Source: Pseudomonadota bacterium
Lineage (GTDB): Bacteria > Pseudomonadota > Gammaproteobacteria > Competibacterales > Competibacteraceae
Direction of reading: 5' to 3'
Length of the DNA: 44,621 nucleotides
Assembly (NCBI GenBank): GCA_030917925.1
Contig: JAUPTV010000077.1
Span: 1-44,621 of the forward strand
Every line of letters begins with the position of its first letter. Position 1 is the first letter of the stretch. The position numbers and the translations under genes were made by a program. This document shows positions 17,794 through 26,426 of this stretch, piece after piece. The notes under the pieces were generated by a model, which worked only from the letters and a program-made list of their open reading frames with translations, did no database searches and had not been told where the DNA came from.

Positions 17794-20370
17794 TCAGAGG
17801 CAGGTGAATTCGGTCAGTTCAAAAAAACGCAGGGTATTGCGGCCCGCCGCCTTGGCCGCATACATCGCCAGATCGGCCTGTTTCAGCAGTTGCTTCACCG
17901 TTTCCTGATGGTGGCTGAACAAGGTGATGCCAATGCTGGGGGTGCTATGGCGCCACTGATCGACCAGCGGGTAAGGCTGATTCAGCACCGTCAGAATTTT
18001 CTCGCCCACCAATCGCGTCTGGGTAACGGCTTCTTGAAGATTCCGGCTCAGGTCTTCAAGCATCACTACGAACTCGTCGCCACCCAGTCGGGCTACCGTA
18101 TCTTTTTTGCGGACACAGGTTACCAACCGTTCAGCGACTTGTTGCAGCAGCAAGTCGCCATAATCATGACCGAGGGTGTCATTGAGGGTCTTGAAATTGT
18201 CCAGATCGATGAATAGCAAGGCGCCATACCGCTGGTTGCGGTCGCTGGCCGCGATGGCTTGATGCAAGCGATCCAGCAGTAACCGCCGGTTGGGCAGTTC
18301 GGTCAGCGAGTCGTAGAAGGCCAGATGCTTGATTTCATCTTCGGCGATTTTGCGTTGAGTAATATCCGTGAGCGTCCCGACATAGTGAGTGATCGCGCTG
18401 CTCTCGTCCTTGACCCCGGTAATCGTTAGCCAAATCAGATACACGCTGCCATTCGGGCGGCGGTTCCAGATTTCACCCTGCCATTGTCCATCCTGTTCAA
18501 TGTGCCCCCACATCGTAGTAAAAAAAGCGGCATCGTGGCGACCGGATTTCAGCAGGCGCGGATTCCGGCCCACGGCCTCTTCAGCGGAATACCCGGTGAT
18601 CAGGGTGAAGGCGCGATTGACGCGCAGGATCGCTTGGGTGGTATCGGTAATCATCATGCCTTCCTGGGACTCAAAAGCCGTAGCAGCGATGCGTAACTCG
18701 GTTTCCGTATGCTTGCGTTCGGTAATATCGTGGCCAATACCCTGAAAGTGAGTGAATTGGCCCTGGTCATCAAAGAAGGCGTGATCTGTCCATTCATGCC
18801 AGCGAATCGCGCCATAGGCTGTCACTGGATGCTGGTAAGTCTTCGATGGCACCTCCGGAGTGAGGGACAGGTAAAAATCCTTGACCGCCAGTGCCGCTTC
18901 CACCGGCAAAAAATCGAGAAACTGTTGCCCCAGCAAAGCCTCGGGCGGTTGCTCAAAGTAATCGCAATACGCCCGATTGACATAAACCAGTGTGCTGTCC
19001 GGCAGGTATTGGCAAATCAGCGCCGGCATATCTTCGGACAGCCCGCGATAGCGTTGTTCGCTCTGCTGTAAGGCTTGTTTGATCTGCTTGCGTTCGGTGA
19101 TGTCCTGCACCGTGCCGACGCTGCGCTGGGCCGTTCCATTGGCGTCGAATTCCAGTTGCGCCCGTTCATGCACCCAGCGGATGGCTCCGTTCACTACAAT
19201 GCGATGTTCAATATCATAAGGCGCGCCACTGAGCGCCGCCTGCCAGACCTGATCGACTCTGGCGCGGTCATCGGGATGCACACGCTCCAGAAAGCGGGCG
19301 TAATCCGGCACAGCGCCCGGCGGCAGACCAAACAGACGACATGTTTCCTCCGACCAGCGGAGTTCGTTGTGGATCAGGTCGAATGTCCAGCTACCGATCC
19401 GGGCGACCGCCTGGGCGTGATTCAAATCTTCCTGACGGGTTTTAACTTCGGCTGTGCGGGTTTCCAGTTGTTGCTGATGTGCTTTCAGTTTGATCAATAT
19501 TTTGGTCGCCGCCGCCAGTAACAGCGCGAAGAACAGGCCCAACGTCGCCATTAACGCCAGCCTGCCTGGATTGCTCCAGCCGGCTACCGGACTCACGCTC
19601 AGCATCCACGTCGCGTTCGGAACCTGAATAACTTGTTCAATCGGCGCAATGAGCATCGCTGACGTGGAGGCGGCGATGATCTGCTTTTGTCCGGTGTCTG
19701 GATGAATGCGCCAAAGCGCATAGTCGAGATTATTTTCGATCAGATGGGCCATTTGTGCGGGTTCCAGCACCTCAGGAAACCGCAGCAAGACGACGACGAA
19801 TCCCCAGAAAAATGACGCGCCTGCTTCATCTTTGAGGAACACGGGGAAACGGCCTGCCGCCCCCAACCCACCTTGCACCAGGTTGAAAGGACCCGCGAGA
19901 GTGAGTTTGCCGGTGTCCCGGGCCAGGAAAGCTTCGCGGGTCCGCGCCGGGTCTTGCAGCAGATTGTGGCCTAGCGCCTTTTCGTTGCCGGCCAGCGGGA
20001 TCATCTGGTTGACAATACCATCAGGGGCCAGGCCCAGTGCCGACACTCCAGTGTAGAACGGCAACATCTCCTCCACCAGCGCTGCAAAGTTCGAGACTGC
20101 ACCATCGCCCTGACGCACCAGCGCCGCCAGGGCGTAGGTAGCCGACAGCGCCTTTTCAATATGGCGTTCGATCATGTGCGCGTGATGACCGGCGTAGGTG
20201 GCGATATGGGCACGTTCTACGTCGAGACGCGCCTGCTCCAAACGCCAGATGATCACACTGGCAGCAGCGGCAGCGATCAGAAACACCAGCATCGCGACCA
20301 TCAGTGGATGGGATGGGCGGCGGCCATGGGAACAGAGTTCGGCAACCGATGAAGCAGTCACGTTGACCAT
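17794..20370 (-). CDS. CHASE-PAS-GGDEF diguanylate cyclase
   Basis: An 858-residue membrane-bound c-di-GMP synthase. A first transmembrane helix (about 23-45) leads to a periplasmic CHASE domain (about 75-240; [11 protein letters not shown] and GPFNLVQGG are typical), then a second helix (about 270-295). Three PAS/PAC modules follow, each ending in DITERK or DITQRK. The C-terminal GGDEF domain has intact GGDEF (763-767) and an inhibitory I-site RKKD (754-757) five residues before it, so it should be active and subject to product inhibition. No EAL or HD-GYP domain is present. The start overlaps the ispG stop by 13 bp, and mgtE follows 9 nt later. The ligand of the CHASE domain is unknown. Confidence 0.92.
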   Translation of the reverse strand: MVNVTASSVAELCSHGRRPSHPLMVAMLVFLIAAAAASVIIWRLEQARLDVERAHIATYAGHHAHMIERHIEKALSATYALAALVRQGDGAVSNFAALVEEMLPFYTGVSALGLAPDGIVNQMIPLAGNEKALGHNLLQDPARTREAFLARDTGKLTLAGPFNLVQGGLGAAGRFPVFLKDEAGASFFWGFVVVLLRFPEVLEPAQMAHLIENNLDYALWRIHPDTGQKQIIAASTSAMLIAPIEQVIQVPNATWMLSVSPVAGWSNPGRLALMATLGLFFALLLAAATKILIKLKAHQQQLETRTAEVKTRQEDLNHAQAVARIGSWTFDLIHNELRWSEETCRLFGLPPGAVPDYARFLERVHPDDRARVDQVWQAALSGAPYDIEHRIVVNGAIRWVHERAQLEFDANGTAQRSVGTVQDITERKQIKQALQQSEQRYRGLSEDMPALICQYLPDSTLVYVNRAYCDYFEQPPEALLGQQFLDFLPVEAALAVKDFYLSLTPEVPSKTYQHPVTAYGAIRWHEWTDHAFFDDQGQFTHFQGIGHDITERKHTETELRIAATAFESQEGMMITDTTQAILRVNRAFTLITGYSAEEAVGRNPRLLKSGRHDAAFFTTMWGHIEQDGQWQGEIWNRRPNGSVYLIWLTITGVKDESSAITHYVGTLTDITQRKIAEDEIKHLAFYDSLTELPNRRLLLDRLHQAIAASDRNQRYGALLFIDLDNFKTLNDTLGHDYGDLLLQQVAERLVTCVRKKDTVARLGGDEFVVMLEDLSRNLQEAVTQTRLVGEKILTVLNQPYPLVDQWRHSTPSIGITLFSHHQETVKQLLKQADLAMYAAKAAGRNTLRFFELTEFTCL

Positions 20371-21605
20371 TCGCTTTCAGTCGGGTAATGCTGAACGACA
20401 TAATCATCGACGATTTTCTGGAACTCGGCAGCAATGGCGTCGCCCTTGAGGGTCACGGTTTTCTCGCCATCGACGTAGACCGGGGCAACAGGAATCTCGC
20501 CGGTTCCCGGCAGGCTGATGCCGACATTGGCCTGTTTGCTCTCGCCAGGGCCGTTGACCACGCAACCCATCACTGCCACTTTCAGGGCTGCAACGCCCGG
20601 ATGCCGCTCCCGCCAGACCGGCATTTGTTGCCGCAACCAGGTTTGAATGTCCTGCGCCAGATGCTGAAAGTAGTCGCTGCTGGTTCGGCCACAACCGGGA
20701 CAGGCGGTCACTTGCGGAGTGAACGAGCGCAGGCCCATGGCTTGCAGGATTTCCTGAGCCACAATCACTTCCTGGGTGCGGTCGCCGCCCGGTTCCGGGG
20801 TCAGGGAAATGCGAATGGTGTCGCCGATGCCTTCCTGCAACAACACTGCCAGCGCGGCGGTGGAGGCGACGATGCCCTTGCTGCCCATGCCCGCCTCGGT
20901 CAGTCCCAGATGCAGGGGGTAATCGCAGCGGATCGCCAGTTTGCGGTAGACCGCGATCAAATCTTGTACGCCGCTCATTTTCACCGACAGAATGATCCGG
21001 TCATGGCCCAGACCGATCTCCTCAGCCCGTTGCGCACTTTCCAACGCCGACAGAATCACCGCTTCATGCATCACTTCCGTCGCCGGTTTCGGCGTCGGCG
21101 ACCGGGCGTTCTCATCCATCAGTCGCGCCGCCAGCGCCTGATCCAGACTGCCCCAGTTCACGCCGATCCGCACCGGTTTGTCGTAGCGGCAGGCGATTTC
21201 GACAATGGTGGAGAACTGCTCATCCTTCTTTTTGCCGCGCCCGACATTGCCGGGATTGATACGGTATTTATCCAGCGCCTCGGCGCAGGCGGGATATTTA
21301 GCCAGCAGGCGGTGGCCGTTGAAATGGAAATCGCCAATCAGCGGAACTGTGAGACCTTGCGTGGCTAGACGTTCCCGAATCACCGGCACGGCGGCAGCGG
21401 CCTCCTCAGTGTTGACCGTGATGCGGACCAGTTCCGAACCGGCTTCGGCCAATGCCACGACTTGCGCAGTGGTTGCCTGAGCGTCGGCAGTATCGGTATT
21501 GGTCATCGACTGCACGACGATGGGCGCAGCGCTGCCCACCGTGATCGCGCCAATGCGGACAGCGACACAGGGACGGCGGGGGATGGAAAATTCGGTACGG
21601 GTCAT
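20358..21605 (-). CDS. ispG: 4-Hydroxy-3-methylbut-2-enyl diphosphate synthase IspG
   Basis: A 415-residue iron-sulfur enzyme of the MEP isoprenoid pathway, converting MEcPP to HMBPP. The TIM-barrel part shows [36 protein letters not shown] and [10 protein letters not shown]. The cluster-binding part has [12 protein letters not shown] and later CVVNGPGES, which supply the three Cys and the Glu ligands. The start [12 protein letters not shown] is usual. Its own position is unusual: in many gammaproteobacteria it lies near hisS; here a diguanylate cyclase gene overlaps its end by 13 bp. Confidence 0.97.
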   Translation of the reverse strand: MTRTEFSIPRRPCVAVRIGAITVGSAAPIVVQSMTNTDTADAQATTAQVVALAEAGSELVRITVNTEEAAAAVPVIRERLATQGLTVPLIGDFHFNGHRLLAKYPACAEALDKYRINPGNVGRGKKKDEQFSTIVEIACRYDKPVRIGVNWGSLDQALAARLMDENARSPTPKPATEVMHEAVILSALESAQRAEEIGLGHDRIILSVKMSGVQDLIAVYRKLAIRCDYPLHLGLTEAGMGSKGIVASTAALAVLLQEGIGDTIRISLTPEPGGDRTQEVIVAQEILQAMGLRSFTPQVTACPGCGRTSSDYFQHLAQDIQTWLRQQMPVWRERHPGVAALKVAVMGCVVNGPGESKQANVGISLPGTGEIPVAPVYVDGEKTVTLKGDAIAAEFQKIVDDYVVQHYPTESEWST

Positions 21606-21630
21606 AATGATTACTCAAGTTTCAAAGTGA

Positions 21631-21660
21631 CTCCCTTCCCTCGGGTGGGAGAGCGCCGGG
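21631..21660. repeat. Possible palindromic repeat remnant before ispG
   Basis: CTCCC (21631-21635) and GGGAG (21647-21651) enclose CCC-TC-GGG, followed by a G-rich tail similar to that of the paired palindromes near 32.1 kb. It lies in the 66-bp gap between the isochorismatase-like gene and ispG. It may be a decayed REP-type element. Confidence 0.35.
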
Positions 21661-21671
21661 GTGGAGAAAAC

Positions 21672-22217
21672 CTATCGCAAAAACTCCCGGCTGATCTCCC
21701 GGAAGCGCTCCGTACCGGCCTGATGCAGCCACTCGAAAACCACCATCTCCCGACTGACCACCCGCACGCCCTCAGCCCGCATCCGCTCCAGCGCCAGTTC
21801 CACATCACGCGGCGACCGGGAAGAGACCGCATCGGCAACCAGATAAACGTCCTTGCCGGTTGCCCGTAGTCCCAAAGCCGTCTGCAAAACGCAGACATGC
21901 GCTTCCGCGCCCATAATTACGATCTGCTCGCGGCCCAGCGCGTCAATATGCCTCATGCAATCCCGGTCAGCGGCGCAGGAGAAGTGCATTTTTTCCATGA
22001 ACGCTTCCGCCGGCAGCAAATCGCGAATGGCCGACACCGTGTGGCCCAGTCCTTTGGGATATTGTTCGGAAGCCAGCACCGACACCTCCAGTCGCTGGGC
22101 GATCTGGATCAACCAGACAGCGTTGGCGATAGTGCGGTCCGCATCGTGAAGGGCCGGCATCAGTCGTTCCTGAAAATCCACGACCAACAGGCAGGAGGTC
22201 TCGGCGTTCATCAACAT
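21672..22217 (-). CDS. Isochorismatase-family cysteine hydrolase
   Basis: A 181-residue cytoplasmic hydrolase resembling YcaC-type members. The catalytic triad is visible: D14 in LLVVDFQERL, K76 in EKMHFSC and C109 in GAEAHVCVLQT. The family splits C-N or vinyl-ether bonds of small molecules; the substrate cannot be told from the sequence. AGAGG lies 9 nt before the ATG at 22217. It follows the DedA/PAP2 gene by 18 nt and may be co-transcribed with it and with ispG. Confidence 0.9.
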   Translation of the reverse strand: MLMNAETSCLLVVDFQERLMPALHDADRTIANAVWLIQIAQRLEVSVLASEQYPKGLGHTVSAIRDLLPAEAFMEKMHFSCAADRDCMRHIDALGREQIVIMGAEAHVCVLQTALGLRATGKDVYLVADAVSSRSPRDVELALERMRAEGVRVVSREMVVFEWLHQAGTERFREISREFLR

Positions 22218-22235
22218 GGGGTTAATCCTCTCAAT

Positions 22236-24227
22236 TCAATCGGCAATCAGGGTTATCAATGGGTGGGAATTGGAACCCATGACCTGCTGAATCTGCAACC
22301 CTTGCCAGGCGGGAGCCAGCAGATCATCCGGGACCGAGGACAGTGGATCATCCAGAGCGAAGGTGAACAGACGCATCCGGGGTTCCCGTTGCTGCCGACT
22401 GATGCCGCCGATCCAGATGGGCGTATCGCCCTCCTGCAATCGCGCTCCGACATCCCAGAATCGCACCAGCCAGCGACTGGCCGGGTCATCGCCATAGCGG
22501 ACCATCCGCAACTCATCTTCACGCCCATTGTGCAACTGTGGCAATACCGGCAGTTCCCGCAACTCCACCTGGGGACTCAAACAGAGCAGCAGGTTTTTCA
22601 GGTTCATGCCAGGATCGGGTTGCCAGCCGGCGTTTTGCAACCGTTGTGCCAGTTGCTCACGGGTTCCCGCCCATTGCAAGGTCAAATCCTGGCGAAGATG
22701 GCCCCGAAAATCGAGCCGTTGTTGCGGCAATTTCCGCCAACCCTGCGTTTGCCATTGTTCCCGTGTCAGGATCTGCAACGGGGTTTGCGGCTGATAGCGG
22801 TGCAAATCGTCCCGATAGTCGAGGCTGACATGCAGCAAATCCATTGCCAGTAGCACGATCACGCTACAAGCCAGCAATCCCCGCCAGTGGAGCGCTGCTT
22901 TGGGATGGTGGTTGTAGGCGATGCCCAGCACCGTGACCCAGATCAGTCCCAGGCAGAGACCCGCCAGCGTGTCGGTGAGCCAGTGAATGCCCAGGTACAG
23001 CCGGGCAAAGGCGATGGGAACGATGATGAACGCCGCCGCCAGATAGACCATCCAGCGTCGGGCCAGCGGGATTTCCTTGGCGATCAGCACCGCCAGAAAC
23101 CCGAAGACCAGCGTACTGAACGTGGCGTGGCTCGATGGAAACGAATAGCCGATGACGCCCGCCAGCGCCTGGTCGGGACTGGCGACCGGCAACAGCCAGC
23201 GAAACAGCAGGTTGGTCGCCATGCCAAAGCCCAGAGCGACCAGCCAGTGCCAGGCGGCAAAGTGATGGCGTTGCCAAATCAACCAGCCGAACACCACCAG
23301 ACTGAGCGGCAAGGTGACCTGATAGTCGCCCAGTTCTGTCGTGAACACCATCAGCGCATCGATCCAGGGGGTGCGCAATTCCTGGAAAAAGTGGTAGAGG
23401 CTTTGATCCAGGCCGCTCGGCAACTGCTGGCCAGCGGCGCTCAGACTTAAACCGAACAACACCACGCTGCCCAGCAGCAACACCCCTAGCGTCGCCAGTC
23501 CGCGCAATTCATTTTCACGCGGGTCCAGCAATGAGGCGCTGATCGGGCCAATGAAGCGCCGGCCCTGGCTCCACGTCGTAAACCGTTGCAGCCAGTCGGT
23601 GGCGTGCGCCTGGAACAGTCGCACGGCGTGTTTAACCAGCCAGGCGGTGAACCACAGCACCACCACCATGATAACGATCAGCAGGGCCAGTCGTCCGGCG
23701 ACCCGCGAAGCGATGTCCAACGACGCGCCGAAGGCCATGCCCGGCAGCAGATAAATCGGCGCCCAGAGAATCCCGGAGACGACGTTGGCGACCATGAAGG
23801 CGCGCCAGTGCATGTCCATCATCCCGGCGACAGTGGGAATGGTGCCGCGCACCGGGCCGAAGAAGCGGCCAAACAGGACACTTTTGCCCCCATGTTTGCG
23901 GAAGAAGTCTTCGCTGCGGGTAATCATTTCCGGATGTTTGGTAAACGGCCACATTCGCCGAATACGCTGATGGAACACCCGGCCGATCCAGAAGCTGATG
24001 GCGTCGCCGAGAATCGCTCCCAGGGTCGCCCAGACGTAGGCGGTCCAGAAATCAACATGGCCCAGGCCGATGAATGCGCCCAGCGTGAACATGACCAGGG
24101 CACCGGGGATGATGACCCCAACGATGGTCAGTGACTCCGCCGTCGCTGAAATGAAGATAAAAGCGCTCATCCAGCCGGGATTGGCAGATACCCAGGCGAA
24201 CAGGGAATTAACGAATTCGGAATGCAT
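22236..24227 (-). CDS. DedA / PAP2 phosphatase / LssY-C fusion membrane protein
   Basis: A 663-residue polytopic protein of three parts. Residues about 1-200 are a DedA/SNARE-associated domain (GALVMFTLGAFIGLGHVDFW, then FGRFFGPVRGTIPTVAGMM), a family that flips lipid carriers. Residues about 260-450 are a PAP2 lipid phosphatase with SFPSSHATFS and ARLYLGIHWLTD, which supply the catalytic His residues; the first PAP2 motif is degenerate. The last 170 residues resemble the LssY C-terminal domain. The whole architecture is known from Legionella LssY-like proteins. It may dephosphorylate and translocate undecaprenyl or phospholipid substrates. GTG 24260 could extend it; ATG 24227 was chosen, though neither start has a good ribosome-binding site. 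Confidence 0.88.
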   Translation of the reverse strand: MHSEFVNSLFAWVSANPGWMSAFIFISATAESLTIVGVIIPGALVMFTLGAFIGLGHVDFWTAYVWATLGAILGDAISFWIGRVFHQRIRRMWPFTKHPEMITRSEDFFRKHGGKSVLFGRFFGPVRGTIPTVAGMMDMHWRAFMVANVVSGILWAPIYLLPGMAFGASLDIASRVAGRLALLIVIMVVVLWFTAWLVKHAVRLFQAHATDWLQRFTTWSQGRRFIGPISASLLDPRENELRGLATLGVLLLGSVVLFGLSLSAAGQQLPSGLDQSLYHFFQELRTPWIDALMVFTTELGDYQVTLPLSLVVFGWLIWQRHHFAAWHWLVALGFGMATNLLFRWLLPVASPDQALAGVIGYSFPSSHATFSTLVFGFLAVLIAKEIPLARRWMVYLAAAFIIVPIAFARLYLGIHWLTDTLAGLCLGLIWVTVLGIAYNHHPKAALHWRGLLACSVIVLLAMDLLHVSLDYRDDLHRYQPQTPLQILTREQWQTQGWRKLPQQRLDFRGHLRQDLTLQWAGTREQLAQRLQNAGWQPDPGMNLKNLLLCLSPQVELRELPVLPQLHNGREDELRMVRYGDDPASRWLVRFWDVGARLQEGDTPIWIGGISRQQREPRMRLFTFALDDPLSSVPDDLLAPAWQGLQIQQVMGSNSHPLITLIAD

Positions 24228-24389
24228 AGCGGGTTCAGGCGGACAGGTAAAGGGTTTCACGGGAGTCGTGCATCGCCGATTATGATAATGAGAAACCCTT
24301 TTTGCTACCGGAACCCGCTAGGCGGCGGAGAGATGGGTTTGTTGTTTGCTGCTGTCAGAAATCCAGGCGAAATAAATATGGACCTACCG

Positions 24390-24441
24390 CTGTGGAACCG
24401 GCATCTTGCCGGTTTAAGCCGACTGGAAGCCCGCTCCACAG
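24390..24441. repeat. 52-bp nested palindrome (REP-like element)
   Basis: Outer arms CTGTGGA (24390-24396) and TCCACAG (24435-24441) enclose a perfect inner hairpin ACCGGCA-TCT-TGCCGGT (24397-24413). It sits in the 220-bp gap between the convergently unpaired XRE gene end and the DedA/PAP2 gene start. The form suggests a dispersed REP-like element; copy number elsewhere cannot be seen here. Confidence 0.6.
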
Positions 24442-24447
24442 TCCAAT

Positions 24448-24795
24448 TTAATGCTGGTTACGCGACTTGCGCACCAAGAGTTTCAGGTTTTCATCGGCAA
24501 CCTGGCTCAGGGAACGGATCAGTTTGGCGAACAGAATCGGCCGGTCAATGATGGTGTTCCGAATATCGCTCGCCACTTTGCCAGCCCGGGCCAGCAACAA
24601 GTCGGCGTCTTCTCCCAGATCCGCCGCCAGGCGCTGAATTGTTTCCTCGGAAGGCGGCGGAGCGGCTCCGCGTTCGACCCGGCGGAGATACGCCGGGTCG
24701 ACGCCAATGCGCCGAGCGGTCTGGCGAACCGAATAACGGTGACTGATTTGATAACGCTGTTCGCGAAGCCGCTGTGCATAGTTTCCAAACACCAT
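24448..24795 (-). CDS. XRE-family helix-turn-helix transcriptional regulator
   Basis: A 115-residue cytoplasmic regulator. Residues about 5-65 form a Cro/C1-type HTH: YAQRLREQR, then YSVRQTARRIGVDPAYLRRVERG, with the recognition helix in the last part. The remainder (AADLGEDADLLLARAGKVASDI, then ILFAKLIRSLSQVADENLK) continues as helices and may mediate oligomerisation. The frame opens at TTG 24867, but ATG 24795 has GGGGGA 7 nt upstream and is clearly better. It lies downstream of the terminator of the two-component operon and so has its own promoter, in the A/T-rich stretch at about 24900-24945. Its target is unknown. Confidence 0.88.
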   Translation of the reverse strand: MVFGNYAQRLREQRYQISHRYSVRQTARRIGVDPAYLRRVERGAAPPPSEETIQRLAADLGEDADLLLARAGKVASDIRNTIIDRPILFAKLIRSLSQVADENLKLLVRKSRNQH

Positions 24796-24943
24796 GAATT
24801 GATCCCCCGGTCGTTCCGATAAGTTGGTCTGTGGCCAACGCAGGTACTGGAACAACCCCTTTCGCAAAATTCAGGCCAAGGGGGATCGGGGGATAACCGG
24901 TCAAGGCTATGCAAAAAATTATTTTATAAAACAATAGAATGAT

Positions 24944-24974
24944 AAAAAAAGGGCCAGATAAACATTATCCGGCC
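24944..24974 (-). terminator. Intrinsic terminator of the CHASE2/response-regulator operon
   Basis: On the minus strand GGCCGGATAA pairs with TTATCTGGCC (one G-U pair) around a TGT loop (24974-24952), followed by C and seven T (24950-24944). This is a textbook rho-independent terminator, 67 nt beyond the response-regulator stop. Confidence 0.9.
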
Positions 24975-24984
24975 TCCACGGTGC

Positions 24985-25032
24985 TGTTTCATTTTGAAAT
25001 GGTGAGCGTTTCACGCATTTCAAAGTGAAACA
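24985..25032. promoter_or_regulatory. 17-bp inverted repeat with two TTTCA-N3-TGAAA palindromes
   Basis: TGTTTCATTTTGAAATG (24985-25001) and CATTTCAAAGTGAAACA (25016-25032) are inverted copies with one mismatch. Each arm is itself a TTTCA-N3-TGAAA palindrome, and the 14-nt spacer contains another TTTCA. It begins 9 nt past the response-regulator stop. It could be a pair of operator sites or an mRNA-end hairpin; no T-run follows directly. Confidence 0.6.
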
Positions 25033-25040
25033 TGGAAAGC

Positions 25041-26426
25041 TTAATCCACGAGTGGAAAATCCTTCATGCGGCGCCAGAGCGTCGTGCGGCTGATGCCCAT
25101 CGCCCTGGCGACCAGATCCAGATTGCCTTTATACAGTTCCTTCAGTCGCTGGATTTTTGCATGTTCCATTTTCTTGACGCGAATGGGGTAATCAATATCA
25201 ATGAAATCGACAAGCTTCCATGCGCCAGGTTGAATTTGATCACCCGTGTTTAAAATCAGGGCGCGCTCAATCAGGTTTTCGAGTTCTCGCACATTACCCG
25301 GATAGCTATAATGGCATAGTTCTTCCAGAGCTTCTTCACTAAAGCCGTTCGGGGGAATTTTCAATTTGTGTTGCTGTCTTTTCAGGCAATGCTCTGCTAA
25401 TAGCGGAATATCCTCAATACGTTCCCGCAGGGGCGGCAGGTGAATGGGAAAGATATTAACGCGGTAATATAAATCCTGGCGAAATCGGCCCTTTTGGATT
25501 TCCGTCGGTAAATCCTTATGGGTTGCAGCGATAATACGGACATCAGCTTTCCGATATTCGCTATCGCCGACCCGTCGAAAGCGTCCATCCTGGAGAACCT
25601 GCAATAATTTAACCTGAAGCATCGGACTCATTTCGCTAATTTCATCGAGAAAAATCGTCCCGCCGTCGGCCACTTCAAACAGGCCCTTGCGGTCCTGGAC
25701 GGCACCGGTGAAGGCTCCGCGCTTGTAACCAAACAGCTCGCTTTCCAGCAATGTTTCGGGCAGCGCCCCGCAATTCTGTTCAATAAATAATCGATCCTTG
25801 CGTGGTCCCTGGTTATGAATGTAACAGGCTAACAAGGTTTTACCGGTCCCTGTTTCACCCGTGAGCAGCACGGTTGCCGAGTTGCCGATCACGCGATGGA
25901 CCAAATCAAGAACGTGTTGCATCGCCGGACTGCATCCGACGATTTCGGTGCATTGCCAATTCTTGTGAATCTCGGTTTTCAGAAAGGCGTTTTCACCCCG
26001 GAGTTGCTCGTTGGCCATTTGTAATTCCTTAGCCAATCGCTGGTTTTCCAGATTCATCTCGTAAGTTTCGAGCGCCCGCCGGATGACCAGTCGTAAATCC
26101 TGGCGCTCCCAGGGTTTGGTAATGTATTGATAAATATGGCCCTGGTTAATCGCCTGCACTAGCGCCGCCGTATCGGTGTAGCCGGTCAGGAGGATGCGCA
26201 TGATCTGCGGGTTGAGGTCGATCACCCGTTTTAACAGTTCCACGCCGGTCATTTCCGGCATGCGCTGGTCGGTTATAATCAGCGCGATGCCCTGTTGTTG
26301 CAGAATTTCGAGTGCTTCAGTGCCGCTGGAGGCCGTGAAAACGTCGTGATCTTCGGTAAAAGTCAGGCGGAGACTGCGCAAAATTTCTTTTTCATCGTCG
26401 ACGATCAACAAATTATGACGCTTCAT
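25041..26426 (-). CDS. Sigma-54-dependent NtrC-type response regulator
   Basis: A 461-residue response regulator that should activate sigma-54 promoters. The receiver domain (1-120) has the acidic pair in LLIVDDEKE, the phospho-acceptor D53 in ITDQRMPEM and a Lys in QYITKPW. The AAA+ domain (about 160-390) has Walker A GETGTGKT (190-197), GAFTGA (237-242) for sigma-54 contact, and Walker B GGTIFLDEI. A Fis-type helix-turn-helix ends the protein (LVARAMGISRTTLWRRMKD). All key residues are intact. The ATG overlaps the kinase stop (TAATG), so the two are coupled and form a cognate pair. No clear sigma-54 promoter was recognised in the window. Confidence 0.95.
   Translation of the reverse strand: MKRHNLLIVDDEKEILRSLRLTFTEDHDVFTASSGTEALEILQQQGIALIITDQRMPEMTGVELLKRVIDLNPQIMRILLTGYTDTAALVQAINQGHIYQYITKPWERQDLRLVIRRALETYEMNLENQRLAKELQMANEQLRGENAFLKTEIHKNWQCTEIVGCSPAMQHVLDLVHRVIGNSATVLLTGETGTGKTLLACYIHNQGPRKDRLFIEQNCGALPETLLESELFGYKRGAFTGAVQDRKGLFEVADGGTIFLDEISEMSPMLQVKLLQVLQDGRFRRVGDSEYRKADVRIIAATHKDLPTEIQKGRFRQDLYYRVNIFPIHLPPLRERIEDIPLLAEHCLKRQQHKLKIPPNGFSEEALEELCHYSYPGNVRELENLIERALILNTGDQIQPGAWKLVDFIDIDYPIRVKKMEHAKIQRLKELYKGNLDLVARAMGISRTTLWRRMKDFPLVD

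Noticed and set aside
20388-21368. 326-residue plus-strand frame
   Set aside because: It is a His/Gln-rich complement of ispG, the usual shadow of GC-rich genes.
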